64,000 nt of DNA from Vibrio tapetis subsp. tapetis (GTDB lineage Bacteria; Pseudomonadota; Gammaproteobacteria; Enterobacterales; Vibrionaceae). The notes below the pieces were generated by a model that saw only the letters and a program-made list of their open reading frames with translations, searched no databases and was not told the DNA's origin. Position 1 is the stretch's first letter. Each line of letters begins with the position of its first letter. The stretch lies in NCBI RefSeq assembly GCF_900233005.1, contig NZ_LT960611.1:3534001-3598000 (forward strand). The letters run 5' to 3'. The position numbers and the translations under genes are program-made. Positions 1 to 9,925 of the stretch are shown here, one piece after another.

Positions 1-1547
1 TTTATTTGAAGACTCACGAAAAACTATCTCGAGTGCCGGATGTCGGTTCTGTCGCATGGCGACGAGAAGCGCTAACGGATATGGTACAAAAATGGCAATG
101 GTCCGATGCGGTTATTGAAGAGTTAGATGATCGTCGTAATTGGAAAGTGGAACAAGTTAAAGTTGTCCATGACCAATTGCTTGATGCGTTGATGTTGAGC
201 TACCGAAATCTGATTCAATTTGCTCGTCGCAATGAAATTACCTCTGCGATTAGCCCTCAAGATATCAGTATATTGGCGCGTAAATTGTACGCGGCTTTTG
301 AAGTATTACCGGGTAAAGTGACACTGCTTAATCCTCAAATCTCCCCTGATTTGCATGAGTCAGACTTAAGCTTTATCCAAGTTGGAGCCGGACGCACTAA
401 CCGTGAAGGTTGGTATTTGTATAAACAACCGATAGATCCTGTCAGTATCTTAGGTCGCCCATATTTAGAACATAACGAATACTTGAGTAAGCTAGTGGCA
501 TGGTCATTCTTCAATGGCATGATCACGGAGTCAACTCGCTTACATTCGGTTGTACGTCAAGCTGATCTCGACATTGATAAGTTTTATCAGATGGTCAGCG
601 ATCTACGTAATACCTTCTCGTTGCATAAACGTCGCCCGAGTATGCAAGCTTTGGCCAGTCCATGTGAGATTAGCCAATTAGCGATGTTCATCAATTTTGA
701 AAATGATCCGACGACAAAATTGCATGGTAAAGCACTAAAAGTTGATCTGAAGAATATCGATATATTCAGCTTTGGCGAAGAAAACTTGAGCCTAGTGGGC
801 AGTGTTGATTTGGTGTATCGAAATTCTTGGCACGAAGTACGTACTTTACATTTTACTGGTGAAACCGCCATGTTAGATGCATTAAAGACGGTGCTTGGAA
901 AAATGCATCAAGACGCGTTGCCTCCTGAGTCGGTGGATGTGTTCTGTTATAGCAAGAACTTACGTGGTGTGATGCGTAACTTGGTGTATCAATTGCTCGC
1001 GGAATGCATTGAATTGCGCTTGAAACCACTAGAGCAAGAAAAACGTCGTCGTTTTAAAGCGATCCGTATTAGTGAACAAGTTTACGGCCTGTTTTTTGAG
1101 CGTCGTGGTGTTTCGGTACAAAAACTTGAAAACTCAGTCGACTTTTATAGCAGTATCTCGACGAATAAATTGAATGGTTCGCCTTTGATGATGCTGGATA
1201 AAGACCAAGATCATCCATTACCAGAATTGGTAGACAGTTTTGCGAGCGAAGGACTGATTCAGTTTTTCTTTGAAGATGTTAAGAACGGTTTCAATATCTA
1301 TGTATTAGATGAATCAAATCGAGTGGAAGTGTATCACCAGTTCAGTGGTAACAAAGATGAAATGGTTGCTAGCGTAAATCGGTTTTATACGTCTTACCAA
1401 GATGATCTAGAAATTAGTGCGACCTTCATTAATTTCAATTTGCCGCAATACTATCAAATTGTCACCCCTGAAGAAGGCAGTAGCTATGTCGTTCCGTATC
1501 GCAGTGATACTTCTCATCAGCAACGGGCTCGAGCTGTAAATCTGTAG
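1..1547 (+). CDS. cyaA: Class I adenylate cyclase, C-terminal part (5' end outside window)
   Basis: Makes cAMP from ATP in the cytoplasm and feeds CRP-dependent control. The reading frame is open from the first bases of the window, so the start lies upstream; about 514 residues of the usual ~840 are present. They correspond to the end of the N-terminal catalytic half and the whole C-terminal regulatory half that responds to the PTS in enteric bacteria. The sequence matches enterobacterial/Vibrio CyaA throughout (for example the GRPYLEHNEYLSKLVAW region). It is convergent with cyaY, as in most gamma-proteobacteria, with a shared hairpin terminator between them. Nothing looks broken. Confidence 0.95.
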   Translation, partial: YLKTHEKLSRVPDVGSVAWRREALTDMVQKWQWSDAVIEELDDRRNWKVEQVKVVHDQLLDALMLSYRNLIQFARRNEITSAISPQDISILARKLYAAFEVLPGKVTLLNPQISPDLHESDLSFIQVGAGRTNREGWYLYKQPIDPVSILGRPYLEHNEYLSKLVAWSFFNGMITESTRLHSVVRQADLDIDKFYQMVSDLRNTFSLHKRRPSMQALASPCEISQLAMFINFENDPTTKLHGKALKVDLKNIDIFSFGEENLSLVGSVDLVYRNSWHEVRTLHFTGETAMLDALKTVLGKMHQDALPPESVDVFCYSKNLRGVMRNLVYQLLAECIELRLKPLEQEKRRRFKAIRISEQVYGLFFERRGVSVQKLENSVDFYSSISTNKLNGSPLMMLDKDQDHPLPELVDSFASEGLIQFFFEDVKNGFNIYVLDESNRVEVYHQFSGNKDEMVASVNRFYTSYQDDLEISATFINFNLPQYYQIVTPEEGSSYVVPYRSDTSHQQRARAVNL

Positions 1548-1586
1548 CGAGCACTCTTCTTATTCAACTTGACTAGAATGTTAAAA

Positions 1587-1617
1587 AAAGGCGCCTTACT
1601 CGGCGCCTTTCTTGTTT
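1587..1617. terminator. Bidirectional terminator between cyaA and cyaY
   Basis: A 9-bp perfect stem, AAAGGCGCC / GGCGCCTTT, with a 6-nt loop. An A-rich tract precedes it and a T-rich tract follows it, so it can end transcription of both convergent genes. Confidence 0.85.
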
Positions 1618-1625
1618 TTATGTTG

Positions 1626-1940
1626 TTAAACCCAGTCAATCTTTTCTTGAGCCTGCTTTTCACATTCAGCTTTCACTAGGCTGATCAGTTCCGACCCTGT
1701 TTTAGAGCAAATCCATGCTTCTCCGTTGTGCTTGAAATGAAACCCACCCGATTTTGAGGCTAGCCATACTTCATGCATGGGCTCTTGGCGGTTAATTATA
1801 ATTTGGCTACGGTCTTCAAATTCCAGAGTCATCACATTACCAGATGTCTCAAAATCAATATCCGCGCCAGAGTCATCAATGGCTTCTTCGATGTTTTGTA
1901 GAGTGACATCGACCAATTGATGAAATTCAGTATCATTCAT
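1626..1940 (-). CDS. cyaY: Frataxin-like iron donor CyaY
   Basis: 104-residue frataxin homologue, the normal CyaY length. It binds iron and modulates IscS-dependent Fe-S cluster assembly in the cytosol. The N-terminal helix is acidic (NIEEAIDDSGADIDFE), giving the iron-binding acidic ridge of the family, and is followed by the beta-sheet with the conserved INRQ and EVWLASKSGGFHF segments. Its position beside cyaA, which gave it its name, is conserved. It is transcribed divergently from lptM-lysA. Confidence 0.95.
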   Translation of the reverse strand: MNDTEFHQLVDVTLQNIEEAIDDSGADIDFETSGNVMTLEFEDRSQIIINRQEPMHEVWLASKSGGFHFKHNGEAWICSKTGSELISLVKAECEKQAQEKIDWV

Positions 1941-2016
1941 CGTGCTCTATCCTATTGCTTTTCCTGATTGTGGTGCGATTATAGGAGGCATTGAGTTATT
2001 AATCACGAATTGCAAA

Positions 2017-2136
2017 ATGAAAAAGTCACTTATCGCACTTTTTTTGTTGTCCATACTCGGTTTAGCGGGTTGTGGGCAATCGGGCGCACTTTATTTGCCG
2101 GACGAAGCTCCACCAACAGAGCAGCCTCAACAGTAA
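2017..2136 (+). CDS. lptM: LPS-assembly lipoprotein LptM (YifL-type)
   Basis: A 39-residue lipoprotein. The start at 2017 is chosen because it begins a compact signal peptide (MKKSLIALFLLSILGLAGC) with a clear lipobox, LAGC; a longer reading from 1942 would bury the signal peptide. After the acylated cysteine come GQSGALYLPDE and a Pro/Gln-rich tail, as in YifL/LptM. In E. coli LptM helps LptD oxidative maturation at the outer membrane. It lies immediately upstream of lysA, the conserved position. Confidence 0.85.
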   Translation: MKKSLIALFLLSILGLAGCGQSGALYLPDEAPPTEQPQQ

Positions 2137-2160
2137 CTATTTAATTACAGGGAATGAACA

Positions 2161-3414
2161 TTGGACTACTTTAACTATCAGGATGATGGCCAACTTTGGG
2201 CCGAGGGTGTTGCACTGACCGAGCTTGCTCAAAAATATGGCACACCACTTTACGTGTATTCACGAGCAACGCTAGAGCGCCATTGGAAGGCATTTGATAG
2301 CTCTGTTGCTCAACATCCGCACCTTGTATGTTATGCCGTTAAAGCGAACTCAAACATAGGCGTATTGAATGTGCTTGCACGCTTAGGCAGTGGCTTCGAT
2401 ATTGTGTCTATGGGTGAGCTAGAACGTGTATTAGCCGCGGGAGGCGATCCAGCGAAAGTCGTCTTCTCTGGTGTCGGCAAAACAGCGCTAGAAATGAAGC
2501 GAGCTCTAGAACTGAATATTAAGTGCTTTAATGTAGAATCCGAACCTGAATTAGAGTTGCTTAACCAAGTTGCGGGTGAAGTGGGTGTGGTTGCGCCAAT
2601 TTCTTTACGAATCAACCCAGATGTCGATGCAAACACGCACCCATATATCTCAACCGGTTTACGTGATAACAAATTTGGCATTGCCTTTGATCGCGCTCCA
2701 GAAGTTTACAAGTTCGCACAAAGCTTACCGAACCTGAACGTTCAAGGTATTGATTGCCACATTGGCTCTCAACTCACTGACATTGAACCGTTTATCGATG
2801 CAACGGATCGTCTGCTTGCTTTAATTGATGAATTATCAACGCAAGGTATAAAAATCAAGCATCTTGATGTTGGTGGCGGCCTTGGTGTTGTTTACAAAGA
2901 TGAGTTACCTCCACAACCGTCGGATTACGCTAAGGCACTGCTTGCGCGTCTTGATAAGCATCCAGAGCTTGAATTGATTTTTGAGCCGGGTCGAGCGATT
3001 GCGGCCAATGCCGGTATTTTAATGACTCAAGTTGAGTTCTTAAAGCATACTGAGCATAAAAACTTTGCCATTATTGATGCGGCGATGAATGATTTAATGC
3101 GTCCTGCCCTGTATCAAGCGTGGCAAGACATTGTTCCTGTCGTGCCTCGTGATGGTGAGGCGACAAGCTACGATTTAGTTGGACCTATTTGTGAAACGGG
3201 TGACTTCTTAGGTAAAGATCGTGAGTTAGTGTTAGAGCAAGGTGATTTACTTGCTGTACGTTCCGCCGGAGCTTATGGTTTTGTGATGTCTTCAAATTAT
3301 AATACTCGTGCGCGAGCAGCAGAAGTGATGGTTGATAACGATCAGTCTTATGTTGTGCGTCAGCGCGAAGAACTTGCTAGCCTTTGGCAGTTAGAGCAAG
3401 TACTACCGGAGTAA
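2161..3414 (+). CDS. lysA: Diaminopimelate decarboxylase
   Basis: Decarboxylates meso-DAP to L-lysine, the last step of lysine synthesis; PLP-dependent fold-III enzyme. 417 residues, the usual length. Visible features: PLP lysine K61 in the YAVKAN motif, HIGSQ, the GGGLGV phosphate-binding glycines, EPGR, and the CETGDFLG cysteine loop contributed across the dimer. The start is TTG, 25 bp after lptM, with an AGGGA ribosome site. First enzyme of an operon-like run with dapF, yigA, xerC and yigB. Confidence 0.95.
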   Translation: MDYFNYQDDGQLWAEGVALTELAQKYGTPLYVYSRATLERHWKAFDSSVAQHPHLVCYAVKANSNIGVLNVLARLGSGFDIVSMGELERVLAAGGDPAKVVFSGVGKTALEMKRALELNIKCFNVESEPELELLNQVAGEVGVVAPISLRINPDVDANTHPYISTGLRDNKFGIAFDRAPEVYKFAQSLPNLNVQGIDCHIGSQLTDIEPFIDATDRLLALIDELSTQGIKIKHLDVGGGLGVVYKDELPPQPSDYAKALLARLDKHPELELIFEPGRAIAANAGILMTQVEFLKHTEHKNFAIIDAAMNDLMRPALYQAWQDIVPVVPRDGEATSYDLVGPICETGDFLGKDRELVLEQGDLLAVRSAGAYGFVMSSNYNTRARAAEVMVDNDQSYVVRQREELASLWQLEQVLPE

Positions 3415-3425
3415 AGTGTCTTACT

Positions 3426-4256
3426 ATGCATTTTCATTTCTCTAAAATGCACGGGTTGGGTAACGACTTTATGGTCGTAGATTGTATTACCCAGAACGTG
3501 TTTTTTTCTCCAGACCTGATCCGTCGCTTGGCGGATCGCAATACCGGAGTTGGTTTCGACCAACTCTTGGTCGTTGAAGCACCATACGATCCTGAAAGCG
3601 ACTTTCACTACCGAATTTTTAACGCTGATGGCAGTGAAGTAGAGCAATGTGGCAATGGCGCCCGTTGTTTTGCACGTTTTGTTCGCATGAAAGGCTTAAC
3701 CAATAAGCACACTATTAACGTCAGTACCAAAAAAGGCAAAATGGTGTTGTACATTGAAGATGGCGATATGGTCACCGTGAACATGGGGGAGCCAGTCTTC
3801 GACCCTGGAAAAATTCCGTTCAAAGCGAAACAGGTTGAGAAAACCTATATTCTTCGCGCTGGTGAGCACACCCTATTTTGTGGTGCGGTAAGCATGGGCA
3901 ATCCACACGTTGTTACCGCTGTTAGCGAAATCAATGAAATGGACATGGAAACTCTTGGGCCATTATTGGAATCTCATGAACGTTTTCCAGAGCGTGTTAA
4001 TGCTGGTTTCATGCAGCTACTCTCTCGTCATGAAATTAACTTACGTGTGTATGAGAGAGGAGCCGGGGAAACTCAGGCTTGTGGCAGTGGTGCATGCGGC
4101 GCCGTAGCGGTTGGGATTCATCAAGGCATTCTGGATGAAGAAGTTACGGTACATTTACCGGGCGGCGATCTTGAAATTCGCTGGAAAGGCGTTGGTCATC
4201 CACTATATATGACAGGGGCTGCGACATACGTTTATGACGGCCAGTTAAGTTGCTAG
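3426..4256 (+). CDS. dapF: Diaminopimelate epimerase
   Basis: Interconverts LL- and meso-DAP for lysine and peptidoglycan. The ATG at 3426 begins [15 protein letters not shown], the canonical N-terminus, so the reading that opens inside lysA is discarded; this gives 276 residues, typical of DapF. Both catalytic cysteines are present, in EQCGNGARC and in ACGSGACGA. The gene starts 11 bp after the lysA stop, so the two are almost certainly co-transcribed. Confidence 0.95.
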   Translation: MHFHFSKMHGLGNDFMVVDCITQNVFFSPDLIRRLADRNTGVGFDQLLVVEAPYDPESDFHYRIFNADGSEVEQCGNGARCFARFVRMKGLTNKHTINVSTKKGKMVLYIEDGDMVTVNMGEPVFDPGKIPFKAKQVEKTYILRAGEHTLFCGAVSMGNPHVVTAVSEINEMDMETLGPLLESHERFPERVNAGFMQLLSRHEINLRVYERGAGETQACGSGACGAVAVGIHQGILDEEVTVHLPGGDLEIRWKGVGHPLYMTGAATYVYDGQLSC

Positions 4257-4300
4257 TGCATGAGCTTAACCAGTAAAACAAAGAAATAAGAGGAAGAGTT

Positions 4301-5002
4301 TTGTCACACCCAGAGGCTGATGCCCTAACGGCTCAAGTGGTCGCCGATTATCTGCGCGACCACCCAGATTTTTTTCATCATAACCAAGACTTAGTTGCGC
4401 GTTTGTCCATTCCTCATAGAGAGCAGGGCGCAGTGTCCTTGGTGGAAATTCAATTAAAACGCCAACGCACGCGCATTGAAGAACTAGAAGAAGAAATCAC
4501 TCAATTGATGTCTTTAGCGGCGAATAACGATCGAACGTTTCATGACTTTATGCAGTTGCAAGAGCAAGTCTTAGGCTGTTCTCAGTTGAGTGATGTTGTG
4601 GCTTATGTAGAGCAGACCGCACGATCACTGGGTCTAAAAGGTTATTTAAAGTTGTTCGATGCACCGACAGATGCGAATACATTGAGCAGAGAAAGCTACA
4701 GCCGTTTTGCAACCAATCACTTAAATGGTAAAGACGCTTATCTTGGCCGTATGAAAAGTGCCGATCGAGAGCTTCTTTTTTCTGGTCAAAAAGTACCAGA
4801 GTTGGGTTCTTTTGTGGTATTGCCTATTATTAGAAAGAAGCCATTAGGTATAGTGGCTTTTTCCAGTGACGATGGTGGTCATTTTCAGCCTAATTTGGAT
4901 ACGTTATTTTTACGCCACCTTACCTTAGTGCTTAGCCAGTTGGTGGAGCATTTGCCTTGGCACAAAGAATCGGAAGCTCATGTCGTCTGCACCTCTGCCT
5001 AG
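4301..5002 (+). CDS. yigA: DUF484 family protein YigA
   Basis: 233-residue DUF484 protein, always found between dapF and xerC in this group. It has a helical N-terminus (VADYLRDHPDFFHHNQDLVARL), a short coiled coil (KRQRTRIEELEEEITQLM) and a GAF-like C-terminal domain. The molecular role is not established. The start is TTG at 4301, with AGGAAGAG just upstream. It overlaps xerC by 23 bp, indicating translational coupling. Confidence 0.85.
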   Translation: MSHPEADALTAQVVADYLRDHPDFFHHNQDLVARLSIPHREQGAVSLVEIQLKRQRTRIEELEEEITQLMSLAANNDRTFHDFMQLQEQVLGCSQLSDVVAYVEQTARSLGLKGYLKLFDAPTDANTLSRESYSRFATNHLNGKDAYLGRMKSADRELLFSGQKVPELGSFVVLPIIRKKPLGIVAFSSDDGGHFQPNLDTLFLRHLTLVLSQLVEHLPWHKESEAHVVCTSA

Positions 5003-5894
5003 TGATCTAGCGAAACCGTTAGAGCGTTTCTATCAATATCTCCATAGTGAGCGAGGGTTGAGCTTGCACACCCAACGCAACTATAAACTGCAGTTATCTC
5101 ATATGGCTGGGCAGTTGGTTGAGCTGGGTGTGAGTGACTGGAAACAAGTTGATGCTGGTTGGGTTCGCCAGTTAGCCAGTAAAGGCATGCGTGAAGGAAT
5201 GAAGGCGAGCAGCATTAGCACTCGTTTATCATCGTTGCGTAGTTTCTTTGATTTCCTTATTTTGCGCGGTGTTTTACAGGCTAACCCTGCAAAAGGGGTC
5301 TCAGCACCTCGTAAACAGCGACCGTTACCAAAGAACATCGATGTGGATGAAGTCGGTCAGTTGTTGGAAGTGAATGAAGACGATCCATTATCCATTCGTG
5401 ACCGAGCGATGATGGAATTAATGTATGGGGCAGGTTTGCGTTTGGCTGAACTGGTCAGCATTAATGTGAAAGACATTTCCTTAAGCCGCGGTGAGTTGCG
5501 AGTTATTGGTAAAGGAGATAAAGAAAGAAAAGTTCCTTTTGCTGGTAAAGCTCGTGAATGGGTAGGCCAATGGCTCAAGGTTCGTAATGAACTTGCAAGT
5601 TCTGATGAAGCCGGTTTGTTTGTGTCTAAGCTGGGCCAACGGATATCACATCGTAATGTGCAAAAGCGCATGGCCGAGTGGGGGCAAAAGCAAGGGGTTT
5701 CTAGTCATATCAGTCCGCATAAATTACGTCACTCTTTTGCAACGCATATGCTTGAATCTAGCGGCAACTTAAGAGCAGTTCAAGAGCTATTAGGGCATGA
5801 GAACATTTCTACTACTCAAATCTATACTCACTTAGATTTCCAGCACCTTGCGCAGGCTTACGATCAAGCGCACCCTCGAGCCAAGAAAAAATAA
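4980..5894 (+). CDS. xerC: Tyrosine recombinase XerC
   Basis: Resolves chromosome dimers at dif together with XerD. 304 residues with an N-terminal SAM-like core-binding domain (about 10-100) and a C-terminal catalytic domain. The full tyrosine-recombinase set is visible: R154 (GLRLAEL), K178, H247-x-x-R250 (HKLRHSF), H273 (LGHENIS) and nucleophile Y282 (IYTHLD). Housekeeping recombinase, unrelated to the island recombinases at 35-41 kb. Confidence 0.95.
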   Translation: MSSAPLPSDLAKPLERFYQYLHSERGLSLHTQRNYKLQLSHMAGQLVELGVSDWKQVDAGWVRQLASKGMREGMKASSISTRLSSLRSFFDFLILRGVLQANPAKGVSAPRKQRPLPKNIDVDEVGQLLEVNEDDPLSIRDRAMMELMYGAGLRLAELVSINVKDISLSRGELRVIGKGDKERKVPFAGKAREWVGQWLKVRNELASSDEAGLFVSKLGQRISHRNVQKRMAEWGQKQGVSSHISPHKLRHSFATHMLESSGNLRAVQELLGHENISTTQIYTHLDFQHLAQAYDQAHPRAKKK

Positions 5895-5916
5895 CGAATA
5901 ACTAAGGTTTCTATTT

Positions 5917-6627
5917 ATGCGTTTTTACCGTCGAGTTCCTACCATCAAAGCCATGACATTTGATTTGGATGATACCTTATACGACAACTATCCAGTGATC
6001 ATGCGGGTAGAAAAAGAAGTCGCGGATTGGCTAAAAGCGCAATACCCTCAATGCCAGCAGCTCAGCATGGCGCAATGGCATCACATTAAAAAGCAGCTAA
6101 TCATTGAAGATCCAGCCTTAGCTCATGATGTGACATTATGGCGTTGGAAACAAATAGTCACTGGGTTGGTCTTATCGAGTTATACCGAATTACAGGCGAA
6201 AGATGCGGCTAATGAAGCCATAGAACAAGTTCAGTATTGGCGTAATTTAGTTGACGTCCCGCGTAACACTCATGATGTGTTAGAGCAGCTTGCCCACGCG
6301 ATGCCTCTCATTGGTATTACTAATGGCAATGTTGACCCTGAAAAAATAGGTTTAAACCAGTATTTTTGCCATGTGTATCGAGCGGGCCGAGATGGCCGTT
6401 CAAAACCTTATCCTGACATGTTTCAACTCGCTCAGCAGCAGCTAAATATTCATTCTTGTCATATTTTGCATGTTGGCGATCATCTTCGTAGCGATGTGTT
6501 GGGCGCCAAACAAAGTGGTTACTCCGCTTGTTGGCTGCCTTACGGCGCTCAGTCTCTTAAACATGCAGTGACATTGCCTGATGTAGAAATATCGGAATTG
6601 AGCCAACTTTTAAACTTTATCCGGTAA
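5917..6627 (+). CDS. yigB: HAD-superfamily phosphatase YigB
   Basis: 236-residue HAD hydrolase. Motif I is DLDDTLYDN, motif II is GITNGN, and motif III/IV is HVGDHLRSDVLGAKQSG. E. coli YigB dephosphorylates FMN and other small phosphates, which I transfer by homology and by the conserved position after xerC. It starts 22 bp after xerC and is probably the last gene of the dapF operon. I saw no clear hairpin terminator in the 209 bp that follow. Confidence 0.88.
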   Translation: MRFYRRVPTIKAMTFDLDDTLYDNYPVIMRVEKEVADWLKAQYPQCQQLSMAQWHHIKKQLIIEDPALAHDVTLWRWKQIVTGLVLSSYTELQAKDAANEAIEQVQYWRNLVDVPRNTHDVLEQLAHAMPLIGITNGNVDPEKIGLNQYFCHVYRAGRDGRSKPYPDMFQLAQQQLNIHSCHILHVGDHLRSDVLGAKQSGYSACWLPYGAQSLKHAVTLPDVEISELSQLLNFIR

Positions 6628-6836
6628 CGAATAATAATTCACAGAATAAGAATAACCTCTGTTTTATAAGGCGTATTCAGCCAAATTGTTTCAAATACTA
6701 AGCTCAATATACGAGCGGCCTCACAACACGGCTATTTGGTTTGGGCTAAATGAGCAAAAGTTGATCATAGGTGTTTTTCAGTCAGTGACTCTGGCGCTAT
6801 AGTGATTCACCTTAAATTCTGTTCATAATATGTAAT

Positions 6837-9350
6837 ATGCGCTGTCACTCAATATTGGTACAAGACTTACCACAACTGCATGCCGAATTAAAAAGCTTCG
6901 CGGTGGATAATAATGCCACTTATTTAGTACAAATATTTTCTACACAATCGGCCGATATTGCGGTTGAGTACAGTCGCGTCTTAAATCAGACTTTCGAACG
7001 GGTCACCGTTATCGGTCAAAGCTCCACGCACACCATTAAAAATAGCAGCGTCGTTAACCTAGGCACATTGATTATTATTACAGAGTTGATGGCGACTCAT
7101 ATTACCTCTAGTGCCGTGTTTTATACTGGTGATCAAAAGCGAGACAGCCAACATTTGGTTGAACAATTATTAGTCAATCGAACCACAAAAGTCGCGATCA
7201 GCTTCGCTGATCAAGTGGATGCTAACGACTACCCGCTATTCAGTGCATTCAATCAGTTGTCTTTTGACCTTCCTGTTGCTGGTGGCTTATCACATGCGAA
7301 TTTATTTGGCCGTTGGGTCATGCTTAATCAGCAAATCTATCAGCATGCATGTGTTGCGGTAGCGCTGCACAATGAAAACTTACAAGTGTGGCGTAATGCT
7401 TATGCAGAGTGGAACCCTGTTGGTCGCAAGTTTCGGATTACGGAAGCGAACAATGGCCGACTTGTCAGCCTAGACCACAAGCCCGTCCAAGAAATTTATA
7501 ATCGATACTTAGCTGACGGTAACGCGGTGACTTTCGAACAGCTGCAAGATTTCCCTTTAATGCGCGGCGAGCAAAGTCATCAGTCTGTCCACTTACCAAG
7601 GGAGTTGTACTCTGACGGTAGCATTGAATTTAATGCAGATTGGAAAGTAGGCGATGAAGTGCGTTTTTGCTACAACCACCCTTCCTTGACTCAAGAGCAG
7701 GTGCGTTTAGGGGCTGAGCAACTATTCGTGCACCATCCTGAGAGTGTTTTTATCTACAATTGCGCATCTCGACTCGATTTTATGGACGGTGCCGATGAAC
7801 TGACGCCATTTTCTGAATTTGCTAACGCGAATGGTGCTTATTGTATGGGAGAGCTGTTCCGAGATGATAAAACGCAGCTGATCATGCACCACAGCTTAAC
7901 TTATCTCGCGATGCGAGAAACAGCGCTAGAAAAGCCTACGCTTGAACACATGAAGCGCCATCAGCCTCACTCTGTTTCCCCTTTATTTTCTTTGATCCGT
8001 AATGCCATTGCAGATGTGGATGAAATGAACAATAACATGGAGCAGAAGCTGTTAGAACAAGCGCACAAGCTAACGGAAAGCTATCGTTTTGATCGCCGAA
8101 CCGGTTTGCTTAATCGTACCGTTTTAAAAGAGCGGTTAACTAAGATAGTACAAAGCGAGCACTTGCTAACGCTTAAACTGACTAATTTTAATCAGGTGAA
8201 TGAAAAGTATGGTTATCAAGTGGGTGACCAATTACTTCAGGACTTAAGTCAGTATTTTCAAGAGCAGTTATGGCAGCGCTTTGGTGGCAGTTCTGAACTG
8301 TATAGTATTGGCATTGGTGAATGGGCTGCCGTATTTTCTTCAGAGCGTACCAGCGCATTTATTCGTCAGCGCTTTACCGAATTCGTGGATGAAATTGAAC
8401 ATGTAAACTTTGAACCTTATGGTTTGCCAGATCTTGATTACCTATCGGTTTCACTGTGTGGGGGGCTCGCGAGTCGTCGAGACTTTCCTGATATAGGCAT
8501 TGAGGAGTTGTTGCTTAAATCTATAGAAGCGCGTCGTCATGGCATGAAAAATAATCGCCACATGTGTAATGCAAAGCTACTCACGGGTGAAGAAGAAGCT
8601 AGGCAAGCGCAATTGAGCTGGTTATCTTGCGTGAGCCGGGCGGTATTAAACCGGAATGTTATTGCCTATTCTCAGCCAATATTTGCAGCTCACTCTCATA
8701 AAAAAGTATCACAAGAGTGCTTGGTTCGAATTCAAGAAGACGATCAGATCATTCCACCGGGTAAGTTCTTGCCTATCATCGAGGATACTCACCTGTATAC
8801 TCGGCTTAGTCGTCAGATGATTAAGCATACGTTTCATTGCATGGCGAGCAGCGATGAATCATTTTCCATTAACCTATCACCACAAGATTTAATGAGTGAT
8901 AAGACTCTTTATTTGTTAGAGGGTGCGATACAGGGCTTAAAAATGCCGACCCGCGTTGGGTTGGAAGTGTTGGAAAGCGAGCAGATCAAAGACTATTCCA
9001 GAATGATTGAAGTGTGTAATCACTTTAGAGGGTTAGGCGCTCGGATTATCGTCGATGACTTTGGTTCCGGGTATTCAAATATCGATGAAATCATCAAGTT
9101 AGAACCTCAGATTATTAAACTCGATGGCAGTATTATTCGTAATATTGATAAAGATAAGCGCCAACGACAGATAGCCCAACAATTGGTTAGGTTGTGTAAT
9201 GTCTTTGAGGCGAAAACAGTGGCAGAGTTTGTTCATAATGAACAAGTCTGCCGAATTGCTGAAGATATTGGTGTTGATTATCTGCAAGGGTTTTATTTAG
9301 GTGAGCCTGAGCTACTAAAAGCGCCATCTTTAGAGCTTTGCCAAAGGTGA
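6837..9350 (+). CDS. FIST-GGDEF-EAL signalling protein
   Basis: An 837-residue cytoplasmic signalling protein with no membrane segment. Residues about 20-360 form FIST N and C sensory domains (family known as small-ligand sensors). After a linker comes a GGDEF domain (about 420-570) whose signature has decayed to GIGEW near residue 491, so diguanylate cyclase activity is unlikely. The EAL domain (about 600-830) reads ECLVR (E627) and keeps INLSPQDL, the DDFGSGYS loop (D740-D741), IIKLDGSII and AEFV, so phosphodiesterase activity is plausible. It probably adjusts c-di-GMP in response to a FIST ligand. Its last 58 bp overlap the convergent tapT gene. No strong ribosome site precedes 6837. Confidence 0.88.
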   Translation: MRCHSILVQDLPQLHAELKSFAVDNNATYLVQIFSTQSADIAVEYSRVLNQTFERVTVIGQSSTHTIKNSSVVNLGTLIIITELMATHITSSAVFYTGDQKRDSQHLVEQLLVNRTTKVAISFADQVDANDYPLFSAFNQLSFDLPVAGGLSHANLFGRWVMLNQQIYQHACVAVALHNENLQVWRNAYAEWNPVGRKFRITEANNGRLVSLDHKPVQEIYNRYLADGNAVTFEQLQDFPLMRGEQSHQSVHLPRELYSDGSIEFNADWKVGDEVRFCYNHPSLTQEQVRLGAEQLFVHHPESVFIYNCASRLDFMDGADELTPFSEFANANGAYCMGELFRDDKTQLIMHHSLTYLAMRETALEKPTLEHMKRHQPHSVSPLFSLIRNAIADVDEMNNNMEQKLLEQAHKLTESYRFDRRTGLLNRTVLKERLTKIVQSEHLLTLKLTNFNQVNEKYGYQVGDQLLQDLSQYFQEQLWQRFGGSSELYSIGIGEWAAVFSSERTSAFIRQRFTEFVDEIEHVNFEPYGLPDLDYLSVSLCGGLASRRDFPDIGIEELLLKSIEARRHGMKNNRHMCNAKLLTGEEEARQAQLSWLSCVSRAVLNRNVIAYSQPIFAAHSHKKVSQECLVRIQEDDQIIPPGKFLPIIEDTHLYTRLSRQMIKHTFHCMASSDESFSINLSPQDLMSDKTLYLLEGAIQGLKMPTRVGLEVLESEQIKDYSRMIEVCNHFRGLGARIIVDDFGSGYSNIDEIIKLEPQIIKLDGSIIRNIDKDKRQRQIAQQLVRLCNVFEAKTVAEFVHNEQVCRIAEDIGVDYLQGFYLGEPELLKAPSLELCQR

Positions 9351-9925
9351 CCACTTTTGTCTGCCTGAAACACTTGTAAGTAGTGCTGGAAAAACTCGTT
9401 AAGGCTGTCGGCAGCTTGTGGGTTATGGGTTGCTTTAAGCAGGTGAATCCCCACTTCGCAGGTACATAAATTCCCTTGTTTTTGATTGCGCCTTAGCGGG
9501 TAGCTAGAGGCTTCCGTTATTGCTAAATGACAGTGAGGTAGTGCTTGCAGCCAACTGCTTCGATTATGCATTTTCTTGGCTTCCTGCCACGTCCCATCCA
9601 ATAAAATAAACAGCCAAGTTTTGTCATCTTCCTCATGAGTCTTGGTTGCGAGTAGCTGACTGGTGTCGCTGGGAAATAACACCACTGGTTTTAAATTGGG
9701 ATCCTGCATGTAGTGAAGTAGTTGGGCTGGCGGCTCTTTTCTATGCCACTCCATCACTTCACAATTACCTATGCTGGTTGCTAACAATTGCCCAGTGTTG
9801 GTGTCTCTGCGAAATTCGTTAGGGTGCGTTAATAGCACCAAGCGCCAGTTGGGTGTTAGCTTTGGTCTGATCTTGCAAACGCACTGATGCTTTAATCCGC
9901 AAGTTGAACAGCCATTATTACTCAT
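9293..9925 (-). CDS. tapT: DTW-domain tRNA-uridine aminocarboxypropyltransferase (TapT/YfiP type)
   Basis: 210 residues of the DTW family. Family knowledge: E. coli TapT (YfiP) makes acp3U47 in tRNA using SAM. Visible here are an N-terminal cysteine cluster (CSTCGLKHQCVC) likely to bind metal, the LTHPNE segment, the signature DGTWQEAKKM, and the YPLRRNQKQGNLCTCE region. The start forms a TAATG overlap with the stop of the upstream lipoprotein gene, so the two are coupled. Its 3' end runs 58 bp into the FIST-GGDEF-EAL gene on the other strand. Confidence 0.82.
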   Translation of the reverse strand: MSNNGCSTCGLKHQCVCKIRPKLTPNWRLVLLTHPNEFRRDTNTGQLLATSIGNCEVMEWHRKEPPAQLLHYMQDPNLKPVVLFPSDTSQLLATKTHEEDDKTWLFILLDGTWQEAKKMHNRSSWLQALPHCHLAITEASSYPLRRNQKQGNLCTCEVGIHLLKATHNPQAADSLNEFFQHYLQVFQADKSGHLWQSSKDGAFSSSGSPK

